Positions 25,833 to 37,595 of a DNA stretch of 64,000 nucleotides are shown piece after piece. Positions within the stretch are counted from its first letter, which is position 1. Every line of letters starts with the position of its first letter. Under the pieces are notes generated by a model. That model made no database searches. It saw only the letters and a list, made by a program, of their open reading frames with translations, and was not told the DNA's origin. Origin of the DNA: Cynocephalus volans (taxonomy: Eukaryota > Chordata > Mammalia > Dermoptera > Cynocephalidae); assembly GCF_027409185.1 (NCBI RefSeq), contig NC_084472.1:50817927-50881926 (forward strand), in the 5' to 3' direction. The position numbers and the translations under genes were made by a program.

Positions 25833-25999
25833 GGTTGTCAGATTTAGCAAATAAAAATAACTGGACACCTAGTGAAATTTTAGTATCAGATACACAAAAA
25901 TAAACGTTTAGCTTAAGTATGTCCAATGCAGTATTATTTTATTGTATACCTGCCATTCAAATTTAACTGGAGGATGCCCTGTATTTTATCTGACAATCC
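25833..25999. repeat. Palindromic DNA-transposon MITE
   Basis: The left end 'ggttgtcagatttagcaaat' and the right end 'ttttatctgacaatcc' are inverted copies. The similarity extends inward: 'ggacacctagtgaaattt' on the left against 'caaatttaactggaggatgc' on the right. The element is thus an imperfect inverted repeat along almost its whole length of 167 bp. It matches the plan of an old mammalian non-autonomous DNA transposon (MER53-like by memory). Confidence 0.7.
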
Positions 26000-27447
26000 T
26001 ATAAATTAATGGTTTGTAAGTTTATTTTTTAAGTGTCTTTAGAGTTCAGCAGAGGTGACGTTGGTGTGTGCTCGGGGGTGGGGATGGGGCTGCCACAGGG
26101 GCCAGAGGCAGGAGGAGAGGATGAGACACTGGCTTCCTCCAGTGTTCAATGGAGAAGCTCTGCTCTCATCTGCTTTGAGTATTGGCATTGGGTATTTGGT
26201 TTTATTTTTGATATAAGGGCTTTGTTGCTGAGAACAGAAGAATGAAAACTACTGGTTGGCGTGGCTGTCTTCTGTTTGCCTCTCCAGATCCATTTCTTTC
26301 TCCACTCTGCTCTGGGACCCTGGGGACTGACTAATAAATCAGTGGGCTCTTTTTTCTCAGGCTTATGGAGAACTGGAAGGACATTGAGGGCGGGCAGAGG
26401 AAAGTAAGGCTGGGATATTTATTCCCCTGGCTCTTTCCCTGCAGAAAAATTCAGGTATTTTAAAATTTTGTGTCAAAAAGGAATTCTCTTAGCTGCATAC
26501 GAAGAACCCAGCTTACTGTGGCTTAGGCAAATGAAAATGTATTTTTCTCCCATGCTCTGCAGGTGGGAAGCTGCTGGCAATATTTTAGTGGCTAAATGTC
26601 AGGCCAATATATTTGACATATCTTTGATATTTCCCTCATTGTTATAAGATGGCTGCCAAAGTTCCAGATGTCAAGTACATATTCAAGGCAGAAAGAAATG
26701 AGGAAAGGAGGAAAGTTTCTATGTCTAACCCTTTATTAAGAAAGCAAAAATTCCTGTATCAATCAGCCGCACCCTCCTCCCCCCAAGAAAAAGAAAGCAA
26801 AAATTTCCTCAAAGTTTCCCTGTGGGCTTCATTATGTTTCATTGATCTCATTTTTGGCATATAATTCCCTGGATGCAAGGATGCTGGAAGTGTTAAGTGT
26901 TCAGTTTTTCCAGACTCTAAACAGTGCAGGGGAGAAGGAACTTAGGAATGGTGTTGGCTTGATCAACTAACAAGGTATGGGGGGACTTGCTTTTGACACG
27001 GAATGTCTAAGAAGTCAATGCTTCCATCCTATGGAAAAGCTTTCTAATGGAATAACTTACAGTCTAACTAGCTTGTGAAGAAGTGTTTAAGGTGATGGTG
27101 TTTCATCATGGTCCCTTAGTTTATGCAGATGACTACGTCTATTTCTTAACCTTGACGAGAACTTGAAAGGCAGAATAATCTCAGTGGATTAGGCCCTGGC
27201 CAAATTATATTGCAAATCTGTCCATACTTCTTTCACACTTCCTTTTTTTCTCTGTTGATCTATTTACTGAACAGACAGGCAAAATCAGGGTAAAATGAAC
27301 ACAGAACCATAGAAAAGAAATGGGTCTAGAAATTAACCCATGATTCATCTTTTTGTTGTTGAGTGTTGCTGTGTGTTGTGATAGCTTTGCCAATCTGAAC
27401 CTCTCTTCCTTATCCATAAAAAGGGGGTGTGCTGGGCTGCATGATCA
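26000..27447. other. Unique DNA, possible unassigned old repeat
   Basis: No gene was seen. About 26480-26700 ('aagaacccagcttactgtgg', 'taagatggctgcc') has the feel of an old interspersed repeat I cannot name. The rest shows nothing I can support. Confidence 0.35.
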
Positions 27448-27740
27448 CTTCGTTCACCAAATATTTATTGACACCTATGAAACATACCCTGTTCCAGGGA
27501 CTGGGAATTGATAGGGTGATGATGATACAGACAAAGCCCTCGCCCTCATGGAGCTTATGTTCTGTTGAGCAGAGACTGACAATAAGAAAATAAGCAAACT
27601 ATAAATGATATCAATTACTGATTGGTTCTCTGCAGAGAAACAAAATATAGTGACACAAGGTAAGTGGCCAGGTGCCTTCAGAAAGTGTAATCCCAGAAGG
27701 CCTCCCTGTGGAAGCAACATTTAAGCTGAGATCTAAAAGC
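27448..27740 (+). repeat. L2 LINE 3' end
   Basis: The order 'caccaaatatttattgacac', 'tgttccagggactgggaatt', 'gccctcatggagcttatgtt' and 'agaaggcctccctgtgg' is that of an L2 3' region, which is old in all placental mammals. Confidence 0.7.
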
Positions 27741-28660
27741 CAAGAAGCAGCCAGTCTCTAAATGATGGGGTCGAATAGCTCCAGAAAGAGCTCCAGTACA
27801 AAAGCCGGAAGGGCGAACAAACCCAGCATGTTTAAGGAACAAAGAAGAGCAAAAGAGATATTGAATTTAATCATCCTTCTGTTTTTCATGGCTACATTTT
27901 TCATTTTGTGGAAATGCGAATTCTTACTAATCTCATTGCAGTGTATGTTATATACAAATGAAAACATCAATAACATACTGTCCTGGGATAATTGAGGATT
28001 TCTTCTCTCTACCACAGGCTTAATGTTCCTGAGCATAAACTAAGGATGAAGTCTGAGAATGTTGCCCTGGTTAAACCTTGGTGGTGGGTATCACACCAGT
28101 GATGGAATTACACAGACAGTTCATGGCTGCTACTCCACCTTTCGCAGATCTATTATCCACATGATCAATTATGAAATGAATGATCTCTAATAGTCTAGAG
28201 AGAATTAATTCCATGACTTCACTGTCTTTGTAGTATTCATCGACTTACTCTCACCAACACCGTGTTGCTTCTGTCTTCCCTAAGCTGAATGTCCCCTCCT
28301 TTTAATATCCTGTAAGTGAAAATCTAGGGCATTAGTTATGTAATGCAGTGTGTAAATTAGCACTTGTCTATGGACTAGTGCAGGTCCCTGGTGATATCTG
28401 CACCACTCTACAGCAAAACAGAGAACTGAGGCCAGTGAAGTGATTTTTTACAAAGCTAAATTTATGCAATTTGAAAAATATTCTTTTTTCCTCTGAGATG
28501 TATCCTTCCTAATTTTTTGCATTAAAATTATTTTTTTACCACAATGATACAGTATAAATAATATTTCTTCTGGGAAAAATAAACTACGTGTAACTTTGTA
28601 TCAGTAGCCCATTTTTTTCTCCCAATGGAATTTCACTGGGCCCTGAAATCCAAGGGCCTG
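27741..28660. other. Unique DNA, no gene seen
   Basis: Short frames on both strands at 27758-28036 include a hydrophobic stretch, but have no known domain and no codon pattern that supports a gene. No repeat was identified. Confidence 0.4.
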
Positions 28661-29441
28661 TGCTATGGTTTGAATATATGTGTTCCCCCTAAAATTCATA
28701 TATTGAAACCTAAGACCCAATGTGAGGGACCTCTGGGCTTGCTGCCCAGAGCTGCCTCAAGTTTCTGCTCCATTCATGTGGGTGCAGTGCTCCTCAGCCA
28801 ACCCCGCTGTGGCTCAAGCTGGCCCACGGGGGGTTTGGGCTGCCACTCTGGGGGGCACAGGGGGTAAACCTTGGTGGTGTCCATGTGGTGCTAACTCTGT
28901 AGGTGTGCAGAGTACATGATTTGTGGAGGCATGGATACCTCCATCTAGATTTCAGAGGACCTTGGGGTCCAGGCAGAGAATACATAAGGGTGGGAATGCT
29001 ACAGAGAATTCCCGCTAGGGCAAAGCCCAGCAGAGCCATGCAGTCAGGGCCACCACAGAGAGCCCCCACTAGGGCAATCAATACTTACTGGAGCCCTGGG
29101 TGCAGAGCCACCCCAGAAACCCCAGATGTGTAGAGCCACCAGTGTGCAGTGCCAGCCTGGGAGAGCCACAGGCACCAGATTCCAACCTATGGGAGCTGTG
29201 GTGTGGGTTACACCCAGCAAAGCCATGGGGGTGGTGCTACCTGGAGCCTTGGGGACCCAAACCCCATCCCACTGTACCCAGAAGGTGGGACATAAAGTCA
29301 AAGAAGATTATTTTCAAGTCTCAAGATTTAATGTTGTTTGTCTTGTTGGGTTTTGGACTTACAGGACTAAGCAATAAACTTCTCTTTATAAATTACCCAG
29401 TCTGAGGTATTTTGTTACAGCAGCACGAATGAACTAAGACA
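28661..29441 (+). mobile_element. Mosaic MaLR element: MST LTR ends around THE1/MST-like internal sequence
   Basis: The left 70-odd bases are an MST-type LTR start ('tgctatggtttgaatatatg'). The last 100 or so bases are an MST-type LTR end ('ataaattacccagtctgagg', 'gaactaagaca'). Between them, about 28735-29335 follows MaLR internal sequence, recognisable by 'tccatctagatttcagagga', 'cagcagagccatgcagtc' and 'aaagaagattattttcaag'. A perfect 5-bp duplication, gcctg, flanks the whole (28656-28660 and 29442-29446). So both outer ends are intact while most of each LTR is missing. GC content is higher than in the surroundings. Confidence 0.7.
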
Positions 29442-32400
29442 GCCTGGGAACCATGGAATTGGTCAAGGCCCATGCATTCATGCTTGCAGAACCTTATATT
29501 GTATCGCCTTTCAGGACTCTATGAATATTAACCTGTTCTCCTATAATCTGGGTGTTAATGGGACGGTTTATATGTGTGTGGAATTAGAGTTGGTTTCGAT
29601 GCTTCAGTTCTGTTACCTGTTCCATTGTCAGAAAAGGCATCTCCATTTCTAACTCCTGCTTGTGTACTTTTGAGGATCTGCTCTTCATATCTTTTTGTTT
29701 TCTTCTAAAAATATATTCAATAATGAATGAAGTTCAGCAGTACCTCAGGTGTTATGCCTCACTCTAACAACCAACTTGTGAGAATTTTTTCCCCAGGTTT
29801 CTTTGCAGGATCATTTCATAAGATAGTGGCATGTTTGTTGTCTTACCTATGCTTGCTTGGTAAATAAAATAAATGATACATTACTTTTTCACCTCTGATT
29901 TCTTTCTTCTGTCTTCTTATTTATCCATTTCCTGAGCACTAACTGAATACTAAGTCCTGATGTCAGGGCACTGAAGATCTCGGTGAGAGATGCATATGCC
30001 TGACAAATGATCTACCTGAGAGGAGAGAGATGTACCAGAAATAGGGTGGGAAGACCCATTCCTTCTACGTAGGGAAAGTTGTAGAGAAGATACAGTGAGA
30101 AATCTAGTAAACTTCCCATTCTTTGTGCCCATTACTGGCAGGGAGCTAGAAATCTCCATCACCTCAATGTTGTTGGCAGCAGAGTTTGGAATTAATATCA
30201 TGGAACAGTAGGTTTGAGAATTTGGGATTGGGACTGGATCTGCTGCTACCCAGTTGTGTGATCACCGAGGTCAGGCCACTTAAATTTTCTCTGTGTGTTT
30301 GTAAACGAGGGACAACATATTGATTATCTCTTCCTTCCTTTTCTCATTTCTTTCTCTGATTGCCTTCAAAAAAACTTTGTATCACATACACTTTCAGACA
30401 CCAGAGGTCCAAAAATGAATGAGACAGAGCCACCATGCACACAGGGTGAGGTAGATCTAAAGGTAGATAAATTTACAATACAACCTATGAGTGCTATTTT
30501 AGAGGAATGTCCATCTTGCAAAGTTGCTGGAAGATAGCAAGGAAATCCTTGTGAAAGTGTTTCTGAAATGGCACAAAACAGAGGGTTAGGTAGTGGTGGT
30601 GGTAAGAGAGGAACTGGATTAAGGATGGAGACGGAGCCCTGAAGACCAGGATACTAAAATTCTGGAGTCTCACTGACAGCATGTAGGGATTTTGGGAAAG
30701 ACACATTCACTGGGAAATCATTTCAGTACTCACAGTAGGCTTCTGAAATGTTCAATTTTTGTGCTTAAGTTGGTGCAGAGGAATATTAACTTTAAGTGCT
30801 TAGAAGAATTTATTTTATTTATTAGAATCAAATCAAAAAAACACAATCAGAAGGAACTTCAGAAGTAAAGGTATTTTCACATTGTCCCCTGGAAAGTTGT
30901 TCTTCCTGAAATTTACAAAGATGTAACGACACCATAGCTACGTTCCTCTCTGGTCCTTTTCCATGCTGACTTTAGCTTGAGCACATCTTTAAACAGGATT
31001 GTAACTGATGCCATGGAATTCTCTCCAAGAGTTGTCACCATTCACAATTAAAGATAATACTGTCTGGTTTTGGTGGAATTGCCCCCTGTGCACACTTGTT
31101 GGGCCAAATCATACGCACTAGAAATTCTTGGGTTAGAGGTTTTTAGGAAGAGCTGGCTTCCTGTTCTCGTCAACACAGAGGAGAGTTTCAGAGTAGCCAG
31201 GGCATAGTTCAGCTCCTCCTGTGAGCTCCCTTTGAGGATTTCCTAACTCTTCAGTTCTTGACACACCTGAGAACTTGCTGCAACACATCAGGGACTGTGG
31301 GCAAGGGAGGCTACCCTGCCTTTCTCATGGACTTCACCTCTTTTGGGTCAACCAGTGATCTTATCTATCACTTGTCTTTTCAGACTCTCAGCTCTCAGCC
31401 TCATTAGGGGGTCTGAGGAAATGTCTGGACAGAGAGGGAGTCAGGAAGCCTTGTAGAGAGTCTGGCTCTTCAGCTCATTTTCTGTTTTAACCCAGGCACG
31501 TCTTTGAACTCGGTCATCAGCAGACATAGTATTACATGTCTTGTGTACTCACAGGCATGCTGTAAAGATCAAAGTGAGATAATGTGTGGGGCAACATGTT
31601 TGAAAAAAATATAAAACATTATATAAGCCCTCACGTATAAATAGTGTTCTGTCACACTACCTCACAATTACATTCCATATGCAGATATACACATGGACGT
31701 GCAGATGCTTGCCGTATTTACCTGTCTCGATGTAAAATGGTAACAGGCATGGAGAACACAAAGGTCTTTTGATAATGCAACAAGACATCCCGAAGTCCTG
31801 GGTAGGAAACTGGGTTCTGTATTGAGTGTCTCACATCTTCAGAAAAGAATGGGGAAAATGCTCGTTCTACTATTCCACTGCTACCCTACATGGTTGCTCA
31901 GTGTTAATTCCAGATTTTCTGGTCTAGTCCAGCCAAGTAAGGCAGGGAGGTCAGAACAGAGAGTAGAGAAGTTAGTCTCTGTCTCCTGAACTTCTGACTC
32001 TTTTGTGGGGCTCTTATCACTCCCATCCTTGATGGACCCAAGTAAACATACTTTGGAAACCCAGGCCCAATACACCAAAAGAGATGGCTAGTACCTCCAT
32101 TTTTAGCCCATGTGCTGCATATAACTTCAAGAATGATCCTACTGCATGTCCATCTGACTTAAGTGTTCTTCTTTAGTGCTTCCGTAACAGTCAAGCTTTA
32201 CTTTTATTTAGTATTTATTGCTCTATGCTCCAAGTTTTAAAATTCTGCTTACCTTACTAGACTAATCTTCTTGAAGGTAAGGTCTGATCTGTATTTGTAT
32301 TCCCCATACCTTGAATGGTATCTGGAAGCTTTCCATTTGTTGAAGGAATGATGAATGAATGAATGCATGAATGTAAGCTATTTGAGTGGAGTGTTCATGT

Positions 32401-35400
32401 CTGATTTATGTATCTTTCTTCCTTGCTTTCCCCCAGTTTCCTTCCTTTGCCCCTTCTAACAGCAAAGTGCTCCCAGTAGGCCCTCGATAAGCATTTGTTT
32501 TAGTAACACATGAGAAGTGTTTTTTGCTGCATTAGTGACAATGAGTAGTGTTATTCATCTGGTCTGCTTCCACATCTGCCAACGTTGGGAATTAGCTTCC
32601 TCCACTGTCAGCTGCCCCACAGAGTTACTCTTACTCCTGACGTTGCTGATGGTGCCCTGCCTGACTTGAGGGTTTGGAGAATATTGTTCTGTTTTTAGCC
32701 ATGACATTGAATCATGTCCTGACCTTAAGTAATTGCTTTCCCATCCACTAAATGAGGATGGAGGCCACTCTCCCCCCTTTCTTAAGGATGTTATGAAGAT
32801 TAATGAGGTAATGTCTGCAAAGCACCCTGGAAGAAAGGTACTAAATATGGAGTGTTATGGGAACATTGCTTTCATCTGTGTTACCCATCGCTCTGTGCTC
32901 ATTCAAGCAAGATGGGAAAGTGGGAGAGTTGCTGGAGCCGTGGGTCTTCCCTCCGATTGCATCTCTTCTCGTGACAAAAGCTTGGCGATAACATAGCACT
33001 TACCCAGAATCAAAAGGGTATGTGAAAATTAATGAGTTTGTTTTTGTAAAGTGGATGGATCCTTGGACAAAAAGCTGTGTAAAGCCACAAGATATTATTT
33101 CAATCCGAGGTTTCTGTTTCTCTTTCTTTCAAAAGAATATTTACTGAGCTTATTACTTTCTTAGGATTTTAAAAAATTACTCTTAACTTGGGCTTTTCTG
33201 TACAACTGTATACTTCTATTGAAGTGCTTTATTTCCCTCCAGAGAGGTTAGTTACTGTTTGAAATCTCTGTCATTTTTCTATTTGTTTGCTTATAAACCA
33301 ATAATCCAACAAACAGACTTTAGACAATAGTCTCATTTTTTTTTTTTTTTTAGCTAGGTAGGCATTATTTTTATGTCACAGTTCTTTTGAAATGTGTTTA
33401 TTTATTAACTTATAAATGGCTCCCATTGCACATCGCACCTGTGTGACTTATGTTAATTAGAAAAATAATGCAACGAGACATGAATAGGCTGTTTGTACCT
33501 TTGATATCAGTGGTGCTTCAGCTGAACCTAGGGTATAGTATTCAACAATTGGATTGTCTACTATGACTCATAAGAATACAGTGGAATGAGAACAGTCTAT
33601 GTTACCCTCTAATTAGGAAGATGTTAGAATTTTACTGGATAAATGTCATTCATGGTTTATATTATTACATTTAAAGAATATTAAACCAATTATAATAAAT
33701 AGTAAATAATTCTTTGTACCAATTCTTGTCCCACTTCCCTGCATCTAAAAGGCAAGATCTGTCCATACAACAGCAAATGTATTCAGTAATTCAGAATTTT
33801 GAGGATTTTAAGCAATCAGAAATAGTTGAGTGTTTATTTTATGCCTGGCACTATGGATTATCCTACAAATCCACCAGATATTTGCTGTGTTGAGACTCCA
33901 CTGTTTCAATGGAAACATGAAGATAATAGAACAGTAATCTGGATCATGTTGACAATGAGCCCTACCTATCAGTTTGTAAGGCAAGAAAAGGGTTAGTTTG
34001 TCTGAAATCGCCGTATTAAAGATCTTCATTGATCACAAGTAAAATTTCACTTCATGTTCGTTGATAGACTTGTTCTGAAGTCACAAGGAAAAGATTGCTA
34101 TCCTTAAAGACAAAATTGTATCTCTGACCCTGAAAATACATCATTGTACTGAAATGCTGAAATATTGTGAAGTTAAACAATTGCCAAAGGTCACGTGAAT
34201 ATTAGTACTAATAGAACTAGGACCTAAGTATCCTAGTTTCTGGTTATTAGTAATACCAATACTACTAAATTTTAGATAGAAATGTCCAGCTCATGCTCAT
34301 GAGATGCAATAGGGAGACAAAGGCTAGTTACTGGATTATGAGCAGATAACTTGGTTCTATCATGAAATAATTACTTGTCTTTAGGAATATCACCTACTTT
34401 TCCAGTTTTCCTCATCGTTCAAATTCAGGAATTTTACTGGTTAAACTCTAACTTACCTCCCAGTTCTGGGATTCTGATGTTACGAATAAAATTGAACCAG
34501 AACACTGACACACAGATGTGTTTGCATAAGAAAGTCTCATCCATTTCCTGTCTATTAGTATAATTTTTAAAATGTAGTAGTTGTAAAGACTGATACATAT
34601 CAAGTATTTAATGTCCCTTGAGCTGAATTCTCATTCACAGAAATACACTAAATTTTGTTATGGAATTTGGTTATACAGAGTACACCAGAAGTCACATTTA
34701 CTGTCTGTATGACTTTCCATAAGCACTAACCAGTGTCTAATAACTATTATGTGTAAGACACCCTGCTAGATCCTGCCTGGGCATCAAAGGTAAAACTATT
34801 GCATCCACCCAATTTGAGCACATGCAATAACATTAACAGCATTTCTTTGATTATTTCATCTTGAACGTTCTCACATCATCAAGCCACAATATTTCAGAAC
34901 CAAAGAGACTTTAGTGGTTTCTCATTGCACATCATTCATTTTACAGTTGAAGAAACTGAAGCCTTTTATCTGACAACTCAGCTTTACTCCTAGCAGAACG
35001 CATATAACATTTATAATATATAAAGATGTATGTATTTCCCAGTAACAGTGTTAAAAAGGGAGATAATCTTCTCCCTTTATGGTCTGCACCACTGTATTTC
35101 ATCCTAGATACAGGTCTTGGTGTTTGGTGTCTTCTTTCAGAATGCTTCTTATCTCCTGTAGCTGCCATGTTGATGAACATCTTGGTTGACAGAGGAAAAT
35201 ATGTAGAGGCTGCTAATCGGTTTTCTTAGAAGAAATCAAAGAAAATTGTTTTCTGGAAGTTTCATTGAATATCTTTCATAAAAGAAGTACCAGCAGTAAC
35301 ATTAAAAAATGTTGGTGGTCTAATATACATTTTGGTTGGAAAGAGTTCTCTGGAATATTTAATTAGGAGTGTGTACTTGTGGTGCACTTGTGTGGTGTAC

Positions 35401-36365
35401 TGGGGTCACTGATGAGCTCACACTGCACTCGTATGTGCAAGGAAAATATAACTTCTGTATTTTCTATTACGCTGCTTTTTTCCTTAAGAACCCACACTCT
35501 CATGGGTCTCAGGAAACTTATACTTGCCAATTAAAAATAACTCAATGTTTTCTGGTTTAAATAGCCTTCTTGCAGTCCAATCAAAGTCCAATTCCCTTTG
35601 TTTAAATAGTGTCTCTATACTTGACCTCTGTGGGAAAATGTTCAGACTTTCAGAGAGCTGACCCATTCATTATCCTTCCTGCAACATGGTAGCAGGTCTG
35701 AGTGTTTCACTGTGTGCATGGGGTAATGGAAGGAAGACCTTGCACCTCCTTGCTTCGGAGTGGCTGGACTGGACTATGAGCTGGTCTGAGCAGGCTTCTT
35801 GGGCACTGAGTGCTGGAGATGGTGGCCTCAGTCATTTGTGTCTGGTCTCTGCATGCACTGCAGCCTTTGTGCTCTCATTCCAAGCATCTGCATGTCCTCT
35901 AGCACTCTCTAAACCTCTGTGACCCCATGGCAAGCAAGGAGAACTTGAATTTTTCCACATGCTCTGCCTCAGGGACATTTATCTAAGCCACCCCCACCTG
36001 ACCTCCATACTGAACGAAGTGTCCAGCCAAAAGCTGCAGTACTTCCAGGAGCCGTCAGCATCCATGACCTCTCATGTTTGCAGGCTTCTTAGCCATATTC
36101 ACTTTTCCATAGCCTTCTCCCTAACTCAGGGCTTGGCCTTGAGGAATGTGAAACAGCATTTCTTTTACTTGTCTATCCTGGCATTTGATTTTTATTTGAT
36201 TCTTCCGAAGTTGTAGTCGTCGTCTTCTGATTTTATACTCATGGCTTAATCCTAAAGGCCAGCTATTGCACAGGGAGAGAAACCAGCACCCTGACCAAGA
36301 AACACAAATTACAGGGCATTTCCAAACCAACCTATGTGCTTCCTATTTTCTAGAACTATATAGAG
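29442..36365. other. Unique DNA with scattered MIR/L2 relics
   Basis: No gene was seen in about 6.9 kb. About 30190-30330 is a plus MIR ('gctacccagttgtgtgatc'). About 32190-32350 is an L2-type 3' end ('cttcttgaaggtaaggtctg', 'gaatgatgaatgaatgaatg'). About 32745-32860 is a MIR tail. 33840-33870 and 34740-34790 hold MIR-type fragments. Poly-T at about 33339-33351. The other stretches showed nothing I can support. Confidence 0.4.
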
Positions 36366-36562
36366 CCTCGTCCTTCTCCTTCCTGTTCCCCTCCCATCCT
36401 GCTCTTCCTCTCCCTCCATCTCTAGTTCATTTCCCTCCCCTTCTGCTCCCCTTCCTCCTCTCTTCTTCCTTCTCTTTTTCCTTCTTTTTATTTTCCTTCC
36501 TCCTCCTGTTTCTTCTTCCTTCCCTCCTCCGCCTTCTCTCTCCCCTCCCCTTCTCTCTTTGC
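36366..36562 (+). repeat. Polypyrimidine (CT-rich) tract
   Basis: Almost 200 bases of nearly pure C and T on the plus strand, irregular in unit, interrupted by few purines. Such homopurine-homopyrimidine tracts can form triplexes. It lies about 220 bp from the provirus end. Confidence 0.7.
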
Positions 36563-36868
36563 TGGGAGCACTTGTACAAATCAGTTTACATTTTTCATCT
36601 TTCTCTACCTTTTAAGTAGAAAAAGTAAAATTTAAATCCATTTTTTATTTCCCTAGAATTATAAAGAAATAGTTCACAGTTCATATCTTGAACAACTTGA
36701 ATAAATTAACAGCACAAGTGTTATTAATATTGCTCAAAGTATCAGACTCTGAAGAAGTTGTAGGAGCAAAGGATGACCTTGAAAGACCCCTGGAGTAGGC
36801 GGTCAGTCGGTCTGGAGACCCTCCCAAGGAACAGCGAGACCACGAGGACGGATGCAAATAGCAAGAGG

Positions 36869-36874
36869 TTTATT
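36869..36874 (-). terminator. Polyadenylation signal AATAAA in 3' LTR
   Basis: AATAAA on the minus strand (plus 'tttatt'), about 50 bases after the presumed R start, as usual in gammaretroviral LTRs. This copy would serve the proviral transcript; the same signal stands in the 5' LTR at 44321-44326. Confidence 0.85.
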
Positions 36875-37078
36875 GATCACACGGGTACCCGGGCGACTCA
36901 GTCTCTTGGAAGACTGGCGCGCCGAGTAGAGCTCCTGGGTCCTTTTTATAGCAAAAAGCGCGGGTACAGAAGCGAGAAGCGAGTTTAATTGGTCAGTTCA
37001 AATAAGCGCGGGTACAGAAGCGAGAAGCGAGTTTAATTGGTTAGTTTGAATCAAGCCAGGGGTGAACTTCGGTCAAGT

Positions 37079-37365
37079 GGGAGTCCTTGAAACAGCTGAG
37101 GGGCACTCTTGAAACTGGTGGGAGTCCTTGAAACAGCTGAGGGGCACTCTTGAAACTGGTGGGAGTCCTTGAAACAGCTGAGGGGCACCCTGGAAACTGG
37201 TGGGAGTCCTTGAAACAGCTGAGGGGCACCCTGGAAACTGGTGGGAGTCCTTGAAACAGCTGAGGGGCACCCTGGAAACTGGTGGGAGTCCTTGAAACAG
37301 CTGAGGGGCACCCTGGAAACTGGTGGGAGTCCTTGAAACAGCTGAGGGGCACCCTGGAAACTGTT
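37079..37365 (-). repeat. Seven 41-bp tandem repeats in 3' LTR U3
   Basis: Copies start at 37079, 37120, 37161, 37202, 37243, 37284 and 37325 on the plus strand. The two leftmost read 'cactcttgaaactgg', the other five 'caccctggaaactgg', so two subtypes exist. Each unit contains CAGCTG, an E-box core. The array occupies the place where gammaretroviral enhancers lie. Confidence 0.9.
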
Positions 37366-37552
37366 GTCGATTTATCTAGTTCTGCCCTTGGCCTCGGGCG
37401 GAGGCCCAGGTGCATGACCACAGATATCCTGTTCGTTATCTGGTCTCAACCTCAGGCTGTACTTTTCCTATGCTAGGGACTTTTAACCAGGGTAATGTTT
37501 TGTGCCTTGCAAAATGGCGTTGCTACGGCTAGCTTAAAAAGTTCCTTCTTCA

Positions 37553-37571
37553 TTCCCCCATTTCTTTTGTG
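37553..37571 (-). promoter_or_regulatory. Polypurine tract
   Basis: On the minus strand a purine run, 'aaaagaaatgggggaa', ends directly at the 3' LTR start. It primes plus-strand DNA synthesis in retroviruses. It looks intact. Confidence 0.9.
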
Positions 37572-37595
37572 GATAGCTCTAATCTTAGAGCGGAG

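Larger units (their letters stand above)
36780..37552 (-). repeat. 3' LTR of gammaretroviral provirus
   Basis: 773 bp, TG...CA ends on the minus strand. Contents from U3: seven 41-bp tandem units (37079-37365), two 48-bp repeats with CCAAT (36958-37053), a TATA box (36943-36950), an R start near 36921, AATAAA (36869-36874), then U5. It differs from the 5' LTR at a single site, 36905. The R-U5 part resembles that of murine leukaemia virus-type LTRs. Confidence 0.95.

Noticed and set aside
27758..28036. Small membrane protein gene (hydrophobic frames on both strands)
   Set aside because: Hydrophobic stretches on both strands come from T-rich DNA. There is no conserved motif or transcript signal.
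28794..29405. Overlapping frames of 76-101 codons on both strands
   Set aside because: Caused by the GC-rich MaLR internal sequence, which has few stops. No protein family recognised.
37041..37421. 126-codon minus-strand frame with repeated 'VSRVPLSCFKDSH' text, also at 44493-44873
   Set aside because: It is the 41-bp U3 tandem array read as protein. The repetition reflects DNA repeats; there is no sign of a coding role.
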